NCBI RefSeq assembly: GCF_001544835.2
Contig: NZ_FCNX02000010.1
Location: 124,001-188,000, forward strand
Length of the DNA: 64,000 nucleotides
Origin: Caballeronia fortuita
GTDB lineage: Bacteria; Pseudomonadota; Gammaproteobacteria; Burkholderiales; Burkholderiaceae
Reading direction: 5' to 3'
The translations under genes and the position numbers were made by a program. Under the pieces are notes generated by a model, which did no database searches, was not told the origin of the DNA, and saw nothing but the letters and a program-made list of their open reading frames with translations. Shown piece by piece: positions 1 to 7,940 of this stretch (position 1 is the first letter of the stretch; every line of letters begins with the position of its first letter).

Positions 1-398
1 TGATTCCCGAATTGCTGCTCGCCAAGGAAGTGGGCCACACCGATCTCACGGAACTGCACGTCGTGCCCGACATGCACGAGCGCAAGAAAATGATGGCCGA
101 TCTGTCCGATGCGTTCGTCGCGATGCCCGGCGGCGTCGGCACCTTCGAGGAATTTTTCGAGGTCTACACGTGGGCGCAACTCGGCTATCACCAGAAGCCG
201 GTCGGCCTGCTCGACGTGAACGGCTACTATGCACCGCTCATGTCGATGCTGCGCCATACCGTCGATGAAGGCTTCATGCGCGAGGCGTATCTGGACTTCA
301 TTCAGGTCGCGGCCGAGCCCGGCGAGATGATCGCCAAGCTGCGAGCCTACGCGCCGCCGATGATCGACAAATGGTCCGAAAAACGTAACGCCGTCTGA
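1..398 (+). CDS. LOG family protein (putative cytokinin riboside 5'-monophosphate phosphoribohydrolase), 5'-truncated
   Basis: This is the C-terminal part (about 131 residues, read from base 3) of a gene that begins before the window. It carries the LOG/TIGR00730 hallmark PGGVGTFEEF, the phosphate-binding loop and catalytic Glu of this Rossmann-fold family, followed by the usual YTWAQLGYHQKP segment. Family members cleave the N-glycosidic bond of nucleoside 5'-monophosphates such as AMP; in bacteria the in vivo substrate is often unknown and plant-type cytokinin activation is not implied. The stop at 396-398 lies 12 bp before the next gene, a short-chain dehydrogenase, so the two may be co-transcribed. 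Identity of the family is secure; the exact substrate is not. Confidence 0.9.
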   Translation, partial: IPELLLAKEVGHTDLTELHVVPDMHERKKMMADLSDAFVAMPGGVGTFEEFFEVYTWAQLGYHQKPVGLLDVNGYYAPLMSMLRHTVDEGFMREAYLDFIQVAAEPGEMIAKLRAYAPPMIDKWSEKRNAV

Positions 399-410
399 GG
401 AGCGCGAGCG

Positions 411-1157
411 ATGTCCAAAGTCATCCTGATTACCGGCGCGAGCCGCGGCATCGGCCGTTCGGCTGCGGTGCTCGCGGGCGCGCGCGGCTGGTCGGTCGGT
501 GTGAACTATGCGTCGAACGCGGCGGCGGCCGATGAAACCGTCGCGGCCGTCGTCGCTGCCGGCGGCAAGGCGATCGCGATTCCCGGCGATGTCAGCGACG
601 AAGCCGCGATCATCGCGATGTTCGATGCGACCGAAAAAGCCTTCGGCGAGATCGACGGCGTCGTGAACAACGCGGGCATCGTCGCGCCCGGCTCGGCGCT
701 CGCGGACATGGACATCGCGCGCATGAAGCGCATCTTCGACGTCAACGTGCTCGGCGCGTATCTGTGCGCGCGCGAAGCGGCGCGGCGCATGTCGACTTCG
801 CGCGGCGGCAAGGGCGGATCGCTCGTGAACGTATCGTCGGCGGCGGCGCGTCTGGGCGGGCCGAACGAGTATGTCGACTACGCGGGCTCGAAAGGCGCGA
901 TCGATACGCTCACGCTCGGGCTGTCGAAGGAACTCGGACGCGAAGGCGTGCGCGTGAACGCGATCCGGCCCGGACTGATCGACACGGATATCCACGCGAG
1001 CGGCGGCAAGCCGGATCGCGCGCACGTGCTGGGCGTGCAGACGCCGATCGGACGCGCGGGCACCGCCGATGAAGTCGGCGAATCGATCGTGTGGCTGCTT
1101 TCGGATGCGTCGTCGTATGTGACGGGCGCCATTCTGGACGTGACGGGCGGAAGATAG
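411..1157 (+). CDS. SDR family NAD(P)-dependent oxidoreductase
   Basis: A 248-residue classical short-chain dehydrogenase/reductase. The cofactor-binding TGASRGIG lies at residues 8-15, NNAG at 86-89, and the active site is Ser142/143 with the YxxxK motif at Tyr157-Lys161. Length and motifs fit the cytoplasmic classical SDRs (25-kDa type, YgfF/glucose-1-dehydrogenase-like). The absence of an acidic residue at the end of beta-2 and the Asn-Tyr there make NADP(H) plausible, but this is inference. The start ATG is preceded by GAGGAGCG about 9 bases upstream. It lies 12 bp after the LOG gene, consistent with a two-gene transcript. The substrate cannot be predicted. Confidence 0.93.
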   Translation: MSKVILITGASRGIGRSAAVLAGARGWSVGVNYASNAAAADETVAAVVAAGGKAIAIPGDVSDEAAIIAMFDATEKAFGEIDGVVNNAGIVAPGSALADMDIARMKRIFDVNVLGAYLCAREAARRMSTSRGGKGGSLVNVSSAAARLGGPNEYVDYAGSKGAIDTLTLGLSKELGREGVRVNAIRPGLIDTDIHASGGKPDRAHVLGVQTPIGRAGTADEVGESIVWLLSDASSYVTGAILDVTGGR

Positions 1158-1182
1158 ACACAGGTCGGACGTCGCGGTGCTG

Positions 1183-2046
1183 TCACGTCAATTCGACGCG
1201 GTAGCCCCGCCGCTCCAGCATCGCGACGATTGCCTGTTCGCCGGGAGATGCATCGATCAATGCGCGTGAGACGCCGTACCGGACAATCGGAGGGTCGATG
1301 CTGACGAGACGCCGCCACCACCCGTGCAGGCCCAGTAACTTCATCGCATTCATGCCTTCGTGAATCGGGCTCACGTCTTCGACGGCGAACCGCGCGCATA
1401 ACTCGGGCGGCGGAAACTTCAATCCCACCGCTTCGAGACGTGGCCGCAGAACGACGGAAAGCTGCACGTCCTCGTTTGCAATGGTGGCGTGCCGCTCCGT
1501 TTGCGCGGGCTCTGAATTGGATGCAGAGGCCGGCGGATAGTCGGCCCCGATCTCAGGATGGTCGATCAGCGCACGAAGCAGGCGACGGCTACGCAAGCTG
1601 AAACCTCCGTTGAGTACGGGCCGGACGATCGTGTCGGGTTTGTTCAGATGCTCGATCCAACCGAAACCGGATAGCGAGGTCGCGCCATGCCGCGTTTCGA
1701 CCTGTCCGGTAGCGAGCGGTGCGCCGATGTAGTCGTAGCCGAAGAATTCGTCGCTCCAGTTGCCGATGTCGAGCAGCCAGCCGTCGTCCTGAACGATCAG
1801 CGTAAACGGCGTGTCGATGAATTTCCACAAGTCGAACATTATGAACCGGCTGTATCCGAAGTAGTCCATCGCGTCGATTTCACGATGACGAATGCCGGAC
1901 GGAAGAGCGTCCGGTACGTGCGGACTGAGCAGCAAGGCGCGAGCGCCTCGCATCTGCCGGCGGGTTAATTCGAGCGCATTGACGGCGCCTCGGGTGTCAT
2001 TCAGGCCGGTCACCGAGACGACCGTGATGTTGCCGAAATCTTGCAT
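1183..2046 (-). CDS. DUF5672 family protein (glycosyltransferase-like)
   Basis: A 287-residue soluble protein with the pattern of the DUF5672 family: an N-terminal beta-alpha region, QDDGW at residues 86-90, YDYIGAP at 104-110, and LNGGFSLRSRRLL at 145-157. The acidic DDG and the GGFSLRS element resemble metal/nucleotide-sugar sites of GT-A-fold glycosyltransferases, and members often lie in polysaccharide loci. No other carbohydrate gene is adjacent here, so the function is open. The gene is convergent with the upstream SDR (25 bp between stops). The start ATG (complement of CAT at 2044-2046) is the only good one. Confidence 0.75.
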   Translation of the reverse strand: MQDFGNITVVSVTGLNDTRGAVNALELTRRQMRGARALLLSPHVPDALPSGIRHREIDAMDYFGYSRFIMFDLWKFIDTPFTLIVQDDGWLLDIGNWSDEFFGYDYIGAPLATGQVETRHGATSLSGFGWIEHLNKPDTIVRPVLNGGFSLRSRRLLRALIDHPEIGADYPPASASNSEPAQTERHATIANEDVQLSVVLRPRLEAVGLKFPPPELCARFAVEDVSPIHEGMNAMKLLGLHGWWRRLVSIDPPIVRYGVSRALIDASPGEQAIVAMLERRGYRVELT

Positions 2047-2106
2047 GAGGACGTGAGAATGTCTTTGCGGATCAGCAATCTTACTCGGCCAGGTTCGGCG
2101 GACATC

Positions 2107-2685
2107 TCAAAACCCACCGTGCTTCGCAAGCCACGCTTCTTCGTCTTCCGACATCGCGCGTCCGAGAATCCGGTTGCGATGCGGAAAGCGCCCGAAGCGT
2201 TCGATCACGTCCGCATGTTTTAACGCCGAATCGTAGAAACTCGAAACGCCCGTCTCGTCTCTAAGTTTTCCGAATAAACGTAGCGCCTCGCGCTGGCTCT
2301 CCGGCGTCTCATCGTGCTCGAACGGCATGTACGCGAACGCGCGATGGTATGCGCCCGGGAGACGCAAGTCGTCGCCGCGCTCGACGAGCGTTCTCGCAAG
2401 CTCGAGCGCACGCGCATCGCCGGCGAACGCGCGCGGCGTGTTCCGATAGCAATTGCGCGACAGTTGATCGAGCAGCAAGATCAGCGCGAGCGTGCCCAGC
2501 GGCGTGCGTTCCCAGTCGCGCAAACCGCCCGCCTGCGCCTCGTCGAGCAGCGCGCCGAAACGTTCGGCGAGCATCGCATCGAACGCGCGCTTCTTGATCC
2601 ACCACAGCTTGCGATCCTGGCCGAAGTCCGGTGAGTCAGGCGCGCCGAACCAGAGATCGAGCACGGCCTGCGCGCGCGGGTCCAC
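2107..2685 (-). CDS. DUF924 family protein
   Basis: A 192-residue protein that is nearly all alpha-helical and matches the DUF924 family: VLDLWFG near the N-terminus, RKLWWIKKRAFD, LALILLLDQLSRNCYRNTPRAF, then YMPFEHDE and HRNRILGR. The family is widespread and structurally TPR-like; its biochemical role is not established. I choose the GTG start at 2685 because it lies 2 bp after the stop of the upstream alaX gene, the usual arrangement of translational coupling. The same frame stays open far upstream through alaX and the globin gene on the wrong frame, which is a shadow and not part of the protein. Confidence 0.85.
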   Translation of the reverse strand: MDPRAQAVLDLWFGAPDSPDFGQDRKLWWIKKRAFDAMLAERFGALLDEAQAGGLRDWERTPLGTLALILLLDQLSRNCYRNTPRAFAGDARALELARTLVERGDDLRLPGAYHRAFAYMPFEHDETPESQREALRLFGKLRDETGVSSFYDSALKHADVIERFGRFPHRNRILGRAMSEDEEAWLAKHGGF

Positions 2686-2687
2686 GC

Positions 2688-3419
2688 TCAGACGAGTTCC
2701 AGCACCAGCCGGCGCGTGCGCGCGCTCTTCTTCTCCAGTTTCGCGATGCGCAGCGTGCCGATCTCTTCCGTATTGCGCACGTGCGTTCCGCCGCACGGCT
2801 GCAGATCCACGTTCTCGATGCGCAACAGCCGCACGCGGCCGAGGCCCATCGGCGGTTTCACGCTCATCGTGCGCACGAGTTCCGGGCGCGCGGCCATTTC
2901 GTCGTCGGTGATCCATTCGGTCTCGACACCGTGCGCGCCGCCGATCAGCGCGTTGAGCTTCGCTTCGACTGCCTCGCGCTCGATCGGCTCGACCGTCGCG
3001 AGATCGAGGCGCGCGTATTCCGTCGTGATGCTGCAACCGTCGACGGGATACGGCAGCACCGCGCAGATCAGATGACTCGCCGTGTGCAGCCGCATGCGCC
3101 GGTAACGCTGCGCCCAGTCGATCTCCGCGCTCACCGTGTCGCCGGTCCTGAGCTTCGCCAGCGCGTCTTCCTGACCCGGCGCGGGCACGTGCACGGCGTC
3201 GTCGGGCGTCGCGCCTTCGAACCTGGCCTTGCGCGTATCGGCGATCACGATGACGGTGCCGTCCGCGAGCGTCAGCGTGCCCGCATCGCCCGCCTGACCG
3301 CCGCCGAGCGGATAGAAAACGGTTTGATCGAGGTGAATGCCTTGCTCGTCGATGGCGGTGACTGTCGCGTCGCAACGCGTCAGATAGGCGTCCTCGCGGA
3401 ACAGTGCGCGTGTGCTCAT
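2688..3419 (-). CDS. alaX: Alanyl-tRNA editing protein AlaX (AlaX-M type)
   Basis: A 243-residue free-standing trans-editing protein that hydrolyses Ser- or Gly-mischarged tRNA-Ala. It corresponds to the editing domain of AlaRS without the catalytic domain. Zinc ligands are visible: H112 and H116 in LHTASH, C209 and H213 in CGGTH. The N-terminal part contains the FYPLGGGQAGD element typical of the longer AlaX-M form. The genuine AlaRS (alaS) is elsewhere in this window (50362-52986) and has its own editing motifs, so the cell has two editing activities. The next gene (DUF924) begins 2 bp after its stop. Confidence 0.92.
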   Translation of the reverse strand: MSTRALFREDAYLTRCDATVTAIDEQGIHLDQTVFYPLGGGQAGDAGTLTLADGTVIVIADTRKARFEGATPDDAVHVPAPGQEDALAKLRTGDTVSAEIDWAQRYRRMRLHTASHLICAVLPYPVDGCSITTEYARLDLATVEPIEREAVEAKLNALIGGAHGVETEWITDDEMAARPELVRTMSVKPPMGLGRVRLLRIENVDLQPCGGTHVRNTEEIGTLRIAKLEKKSARTRRLVLELV

Positions 3420-3453
3420 GGTCGTGCTTCCTTGCGATGATGCAAAAAAACCG

Positions 3454-3465
3454 ATGATGCATCAT
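3454..3465. repeat. 12-bp perfect palindrome ATGATGCATCAT upstream of alaX
   Basis: The 81-bp gap between the globin stop and the alaX start is A/T-richer than its surroundings and contains the perfect palindrome ATGATGCATCAT; a second ATGATGCA lies at 3436-3443. It is 35 bp before the alaX start and could be an operator or protein-binding site. No regulator is assigned, and the site could be chance. Confidence 0.3.
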
Positions 3466-3500
3466 GTACGCCCCGCATGACCGGTACAAAACAAAGGCGA

Positions 3501-3914
3501 TCAACCGGGACGGTTGCGCATCCAGTCGGCGGTGTCGAAGAAAGACGTCAGAAGACGCTCGCGCAACGCTTGCTCGATGCCGACGTCTTCCATCGCCCAG
3601 GCCATGCAGCGCAGCCATTGATCGCGCTCGGCGCTGCCGATCGCGAACGGCAGATGCCGCGCCCGCAAACGGGGATGCCCGAAGCGGCTGATGTAATGGT
3701 CCGGCCCGCCCATCCAGCCGCACAGGAACCAGAAAGTCTTGTCGCGCGAATTGTCGAGCGTCGGCGGATGCAGTGCGCGCAGACCGGCGAATTCGGGCTC
3801 GAGGTCCATCAGGTCGTAGAAACGGTCGACCATCGCGCGCAGGCGCGCTTCGCCGCCGATCAGCTCGAAGGCGGTCGGCTTGTTTGCTTCGTCGTCGGGG
3901 ATTGCGTCGGTCAT
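3501..3914 (-). CDS. Group II truncated haemoglobin (TrHbO-like)
   Basis: A 137-residue truncated globin. Compared with known group II globins, Tyr33 of RFYDLM is the B10 Tyr, His87 in GHPRLRARHLPF is the proximal (F8) haem ligand, and Trp100 in ERDQWLRCM is the invariant G8 Trp. Group II truncated globins bind O2/CO tightly and are implicated in NO or peroxide handling and in O2 delivery to oxidases; no role is proven for this one. The ATG at 3914 is preceded on the coding strand by the end of the FtsX-type permease, 17 bp away, so the two are probably co-transcribed. Confidence 0.93.
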   Translation of the reverse strand: MTDAIPDDEANKPTAFELIGGEARLRAMVDRFYDLMDLEPEFAGLRALHPPTLDNSRDKTFWFLCGWMGGPDHYISRFGHPRLRARHLPFAIGSAERDQWLRCMAWAMEDVGIEQALRERLLTSFFDTADWMRNRPG

Positions 3915-3931
3915 TGCTCTGAGTCGGAAAA

Positions 3932-6448
3932 CTATGCGTCGCGCAGGGATTGCAGGGCGGGACGCGCCAGCACGCGCCGCAGGCTCAGCCAGCCGCCGAG
4001 CCCCGCGCACGCGACGCCGGCCACGATGCCCGTTGGCACGAGCCACGGATTGAAGTCGATATGAAACTCGAACACGCGCGCGGCGAGCACATAGCCGATG
4101 GCCTGCGCGCCGACCGCCGCCATCAGGCCCGACAGCGCGCCCACGGCGACGAACTCCGCCACCTGCACCGAGCGCACTTGCCTGTGCGACGCGCCCAGCG
4201 CGCGCAGGAGCGCCGCTTCGCGCACGCGTTCGTCGCGCGTGCCGGCGAGCGCCGCGTAGAGCACGAGCACGCCCGCCGCGAGCGTGAAGAGAAAGAGGAA
4301 TTGCACCGCGCCGATCACCTGCGCGAGCGTGCGATGAATCTGCCCGAGAATCGGCGCGATATCGATGGCCGTCACGTTCGGATAACGCGCGACGAGGCCG
4401 TCGATCACGCGTTGCTGGTCCGTCGGCAGATGGAAACTCGTGATGAAGGTCGCGGGCAGATCCGCGAGCGCCTCGGGCGGCAGCAGCACGAAAAAATTGA
4501 CCTTGAACGAATTCCAGTCGACCTTGCGCACGCTCGTCACCGGCGCTTCCACGGGTAGACCGGCGACGTCGAAACGCAGCGTGTCGCCCATCTTCACGCG
4601 GATCGCTTTCGCGATGCCCTCTTCGATCGACACTTGCGGCTTGCCGTCGCGGCCGAACCACGCGCCTTGCGTCACGCGGTTGTCGCCCGGCAATTCGGTC
4701 GTGTAGGACAGGTTGAATTCGCGGTCGACGAGGCGCTTCGCATCGGCACGGTCGTAGTTCTCGGGATTCACCGGCTTGCCGTTGATGGCGACGAGGCGCG
4801 CGCGCACCATCGGCGAAAGCGCGGCATCGGGCTGGCCGTGCGTGTGCAGATAGTCGAGCACGCCCGCGCGCTGGTCGGGCTGAATGTCGATGAGAAACTG
4901 GTTCGGCGCGTCCGGCGGCGTAGCGTCGCGCCAGCCCTTGATGAGATCGTTGCGTGTCATGCCGATGAGCAGCAGGCACATCAGCCCGATGCCGAGCGCG
5001 GTGATCTGCAGCGCGCTCGACCCGCTCCTGCGCTCCAGCGACGCCAGCGCATAGCGCCAGCCCACGCCCGCACGGCTTTTCTCGCGCCGCACGAAGCGCG
5101 CCGCCGCGAAGAGCGCCGCGCGCGCGATTGCGCCGAACACGAGCAGGCCCGCCGCGAATCCGCCCGCGACGATGCCGCCGAGCTTCAATTCGCCCGCCGC
5201 GACGACGAGCAGCGCCGCGAACAGCAGCACGCCGACGCCGTACGCCGCATACGCGACGCGTTGCGCATCGCCGAGTTCGCGCCGGATCACGTGCACCGGC
5301 GGCACGCGCGTGATCGGCAGAAGCGGCGGCAGCGCGAAGCCGAGCAGCAGGACGAGGCCCATCGCGATGCCCTGCAGCGCGGGCCAGACACCCGGCTGCG
5401 GCAGTTCGACATCGACGAGCGAGCCGAGCCAGTTCAGCAGCACGAGATGCCCGCCGAAGCCGAGCACGACGCCCGCTGCGCTGCCGATCAGGCCGATGGC
5501 AAGGAATTCGTTCAGGAAGAGCGCGCGCAGCGTGCGCTGGCTGACGCCGAGACAGCGCATCGCCGCGCAGCCGTCGAGATGCCGCCGCGCGAACCGATGC
5601 GCCGCCATCGCGATCGCGACGGCCGCGAGCAGCGCCGTCAGGAGCGAGACGAGCGTGAGGAAGTGGCTCGCGCGATCGATCGTCTGGCGCACTTGCGGCT
5701 GGCCGTCGGACAGCGATTCGAGCGCGACGCCGCGCAGCTTGCCGCCATCGACGTTATCGCGCGCGAATTTCGCAAACTGCTCGACCTGCGAATCCGGACC
5801 GGCGACGAGCAGCCGATACGTCACGCGGCTGCCATAGCCGACGAGCCCCGTGCCCGCGATTTCGTCGGCGCGCATCATCAGGCGCGGCGAGAAGTTCACG
5901 AACGAAAAGCCGCGATCCAGCTCGCGCGTGATGATGCCCGCGACCGTGAACGTGCGCGTGCCGACCTTCACCGTGCCGCCGACTTTCGTCTTGAGCGCGT
6001 CGAGCAAGGCGGCGTCGACCCAGACGGTGCCGGGCGCGGGAATGCCGTGCGCGGGGGCATCGGCGGCGTCGGCGCCGGGTGCGATGCGCAGCGCGCCGCG
6101 CAACGGATAGCCCTGCGTCACGCCCTTGATGGCCGCGAGCCTCGAAAGCGGCTCGGCGGCGGTCGAGCTGATCATGCTGGGGAAAATCGTCGTTCCGGCC
6201 GTTTCGAGGCCGAGGGATTGCGCTTCTTTCGCAAATATCGGATCGACGGGATGATCGGCGCGCACGACGAAATCGGCGGCGATCATCTGGCGACCGTCGC
6301 GCGCGAGTCCCTGACGCATGCGGTCCGCGAGAAAGCCGACGCTCGACAGCGCCGCCACCGCGAGCACCAGCGCGAGCAGGAGCATCGTGAGTTCGCCCGC
6401 GCGCCAGTCGCGCCCGGTCATGCGCCACGCCTGGCGCACGGTCTGCAT
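3932..6448 (-). CDS. FtsX-type ABC transporter permease (YbbP-like)
   Basis: An 838-residue membrane protein of the large MacB/FtsX permease type: one N-terminal transmembrane helix (LLLALVLAVAALSSVGFL), a periplasmic core domain, a central block of several helices (about residues 250-430), a second periplasmic domain and a C-terminal FtsX block (LARPALQSLRDA end). This is the architecture of E. coli YbbP, which partners the ATPase YbbA next to the thioesterase TesA. Here no ATP-binding partner is encoded next to it; the neighbours are a DUF4126 protein and a truncated globin. Start ATG 6448 (MQTVRQAW) is chosen because the helix follows at the expected distance; the longer open frame upstream is an antisense shadow of the DUF4126 gene. 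Confidence 0.88.
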   Translation of the reverse strand: MQTVRQAWRMTGRDWRAGELTMLLLALVLAVAALSSVGFLADRMRQGLARDGRQMIAADFVVRADHPVDPIFAKEAQSLGLETAGTTIFPSMISSTAAEPLSRLAAIKGVTQGYPLRGALRIAPGADAADAPAHGIPAPGTVWVDAALLDALKTKVGGTVKVGTRTFTVAGIITRELDRGFSFVNFSPRLMMRADEIAGTGLVGYGSRVTYRLLVAGPDSQVEQFAKFARDNVDGGKLRGVALESLSDGQPQVRQTIDRASHFLTLVSLLTALLAAVAIAMAAHRFARRHLDGCAAMRCLGVSQRTLRALFLNEFLAIGLIGSAAGVVLGFGGHLVLLNWLGSLVDVELPQPGVWPALQGIAMGLVLLLGFALPPLLPITRVPPVHVIRRELGDAQRVAYAAYGVGVLLFAALLVVAAGELKLGGIVAGGFAAGLLVFGAIARAALFAAARFVRREKSRAGVGWRYALASLERRSGSSALQITALGIGLMCLLLIGMTRNDLIKGWRDATPPDAPNQFLIDIQPDQRAGVLDYLHTHGQPDAALSPMVRARLVAINGKPVNPENYDRADAKRLVDREFNLSYTTELPGDNRVTQGAWFGRDGKPQVSIEEGIAKAIRVKMGDTLRFDVAGLPVEAPVTSVRKVDWNSFKVNFFVLLPPEALADLPATFITSFHLPTDQQRVIDGLVARYPNVTAIDIAPILGQIHRTLAQVIGAVQFLFLFTLAAGVLVLYAALAGTRDERVREAALLRALGASHRQVRSVQVAEFVAVGALSGLMAAVGAQAIGYVLAARVFEFHIDFNPWLVPTGIVAGVACAGLGGWLSLRRVLARPALQSLRDA

Positions 6449-6519
6449 GAACCCGAGCCGGATGACGGGATGCGAATGTCCTGCCTTGCCTGCAGCGTGA
6501 TCGTTCCTGAATGCGGAGC

Positions 6520-7146
6520 TCAATCGTGCTTGCTCCGCAGCCGGTTCATCCGGTCCGAGCCGGGCAGCATGTGCTTGGCCATGCGCGAGACGCCGCCGTG
6601 CACGCCGCGCGCGAGCCGCGGCAGCGCCCAGCCCGCGAGCACGAGAAAGGCAAGCAGAAGGACGAGGAACAGCAGCGGCACGAAGAGCGCAAGCGTAATG
6701 CCCGCGAGCGTCCCGACATCTTCCGTTGCCGATGCCGCCCAGTTCGACACCGGCTCCGGCGACAGATTGATGAGCGCGCGCGTGCCTGCCTTCGCGAAGT
6801 GGGACGCGCCGGCGAGCGTGCCGCCCGCGAGCGCGGCAATGGTGAGCATGGCGGGATCGGCGTGGCCGAGCGAGCCGGCGGCGAGCACCGCGCCCGCGGG
6901 AATGCGGATGAACGTGTGGACCGCGTCCCAGAGGGAATCGAAGGCGGGGATTTTGTCGGCGAGAAATTCGACGACCGCGAGCACGCCCGCGACGCCGATC
7001 ACCCACGGCGAGCCGAGCACCGCGAGCGAATCCGGCAGATGCACGAAGCCCATGCGCTGAAACATGCCGGCGATGAAAACGGTGAGATACAGGCGCAGCC
7101 CGCTCGCCCATGACAGGCCCGCTGCGAGCGAAAGTGACTCAAGCAT
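6520..7146 (-). CDS. DUF4126 family integral membrane protein
   Basis: A 208-residue protein with the DUF4126 signature: an N-terminal SLAAGLSWASGLRLYLTVF helix, the LPDSLAVLGSPWVIGV stretch, EFLADKIPAFDSLWDAVHTFIR, and Gly/Ala-rich helices, then a long C-terminal hydrophobic helix (LFVPLLFLVLLLAFLVLAGW). About six membrane segments are visible. No function is established for the family. It is transcribed in the same direction as the FtsX-type permease, 71 bp upstream of its start. Confidence 0.85.
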   Translation of the reverse strand: MLESLSLAAGLSWASGLRLYLTVFIAGMFQRMGFVHLPDSLAVLGSPWVIGVAGVLAVVEFLADKIPAFDSLWDAVHTFIRIPAGAVLAAGSLGHADPAMLTIAALAGGTLAGASHFAKAGTRALINLSPEPVSNWAASATEDVGTLAGITLALFVPLLFLVLLLAFLVLAGWALPRLARGVHGGVSRMAKHMLPGSDRMNRLRSKHD

Positions 7147-7380
7147 TGCCGTCTCCCTTAGTGCGCCGGGCCGGCGTGCGTCACTGGCGGACGATCTTGC
7201 CGGCTGAAAAGAGCGGTCTGTCCGGCAGATATCGCAAGAAGCCGCTCACATTCGCGACGATACATCGAAAAGGCGCGAAACGTGGCGGACGGACGAAACC
7301 GGATGACCTCAGATCATTATATCCACGCAAATAAGCGCGGTGCAGCAAGGGTTTGGCGATCATCGTCGCCGACGTTTCGC

Positions 7381-7701
7381 TCAGTGTCCCGACGAAAGCT
7401 TGAGCCCGATGAGCCCGGCGACGATCAGCACGGCGCTCAGGATACGCGCGGCGGACAACGCCTCGCCCATGAACACGATGCCGAAGATGAACGCGCCGAC
7501 CGCGCCGATGCCCGTCCACACGGCGTAGGCGGTGCCGAGCGGCAGTTGCTTCATCGCCATTGCGAGCAGCACGAAACTGCCGAGCGCGGTGATGACGGTG
7601 AACACGGACGGTCCGATCCGCGTAAAGCCTTCGGACGATTTGAGACCGGCGGCCCACGCGACTTCCAGCAGACCGGCGATGAAAAGAAGAATCCACGACA
7701 T
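7381..7701 (-). CDS. gdx: SMR family guanidinium exporter (Gdx, formerly SugE)
   Basis: A 106-residue, four-helix small multidrug resistance protein. The proton/substrate-coupling Glu13 is present in [14 protein letters not shown]; the WAAGLK motif just after it and the single-gene layout match the Gdx subtype (guanidinium/H+ antiporter), not the EmrE/Qac multidrug subtype. The leader carries a two-hairpin guanidine-II riboswitch (7722-7765), which independently supports guanidinium export as the physiological role. Start ATG 7701 follows AGGGAG with 7-8 bases spacing; the frame is open further upstream but that part overlaps the riboswitch. It is divergent from cioAB. Confidence 0.93.
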   Translation of the reverse strand: MSWILLFIAGLLEVAWAAGLKSSEGFTRIGPSVFTVITALGSFVLLAMAMKQLPLGTAYAVWTGIGAVGAFIFGIVFMGEALSAARILSAVLIVAGLIGLKLSSGH

Positions 7702-7721
7702 CGGGCGACTCCCTGAAGAAT

Positions 7722-7765
7722 GGGGCCGTCCCCGACGAAACGATGCGCATGCGGTCGTCCGCATG
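7722..7765 (-). promoter_or_regulatory. Guanidine-II riboswitch (mini-ykkC) upstream of gdx
   Basis: Read on the minus strand, the gdx leader has two short hairpins, each capped by an ACGR tetraloop: CATGCGG-ACGA-CCGCATG (7748-7765) and GGGG-ACGG-CCCC (7722-7733), joined by a 14-nt linker. This is the defining architecture of the guanidine-II (mini-ykkC) class, in which guanidinium bound by the CG of the loops makes them kiss, freeing the ribosome-binding site. The Shine-Dalgarno AGGGAG lies directly after the second hairpin and 7-8 nt before the gdx ATG. The hairpins are seen directly; ligand response follows from the class. Confidence 0.92.
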
Positions 7766-7785
7766 GCCATGAGCGAAAGGCTGAG

Positions 7786-7791
7786 ATTGTA
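7786..7791 (-). promoter_or_regulatory. Putative -10 element of the gdx promoter
   Basis: TACAAT on the minus strand, about 20 bp before the first riboswitch hairpin, so a transcript starting about 7 bp downstream would contain the whole riboswitch. No convincing -35 hexamer is visible at the expected distance. Confidence 0.5.
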
Positions 7792-7890
7792 CCAAATTGG
7801 TGCAGGCGCCGCGTGGCGCGTGCGGCGCCCCGCCGCGCGGCCCGTGGCCGCGTCCACGAAAACCGTGTATTAAGGAGGAAAGCGCCCGAT

Positions 7891-7926
7891 ATGGCGTCCT
7901 TCGACACATCCGTTGCAAAAGGCTGA
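7891..7926 (+). CDS. Possible 11-residue leader peptide upstream of cioA
   Basis: A short frame encoding MASFDTSVAKG is preceded by a strong AAGGAGG (7872-7878), 12 bases before its ATG, and ends 14 bp before the cioA ATG. The Shine-Dalgarno is better than that of many real genes here and has no other gene to serve. The peptide has no run of regulatory codons that I can interpret, so it may be a coupling or initiation device and not an attenuator. Alternatively the AAGGAGG is fortuitous. Confidence 0.4.
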   Translation: MASFDTSVAKG

Positions 7927-7940
7927 ACAAAGGAGCGCCC

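Noticed and set aside
2107-3723. 538-codon reading ending in the DUF924 protein
   Set aside because: The N-terminal 345 codons are off-frame readings of alaX and the globin gene; the GTG at 2685 gives the normal DUF924 length.
3501-4979. 492-codon reading that joins a long basic N-terminus to the truncated globin
   Set aside because: The extra part is an off-frame reading of the permease gene; the globin starts at ATG 3914 with family-typical length.
4634-7060. 808-codon open frame on the + strand opposite the permease and DUF4126 genes
   Set aside because: It is antisense to two well-supported genes, its translation is Arg/Glu/His-rich without any domain, and it reflects the high-GC third positions of the real genes.
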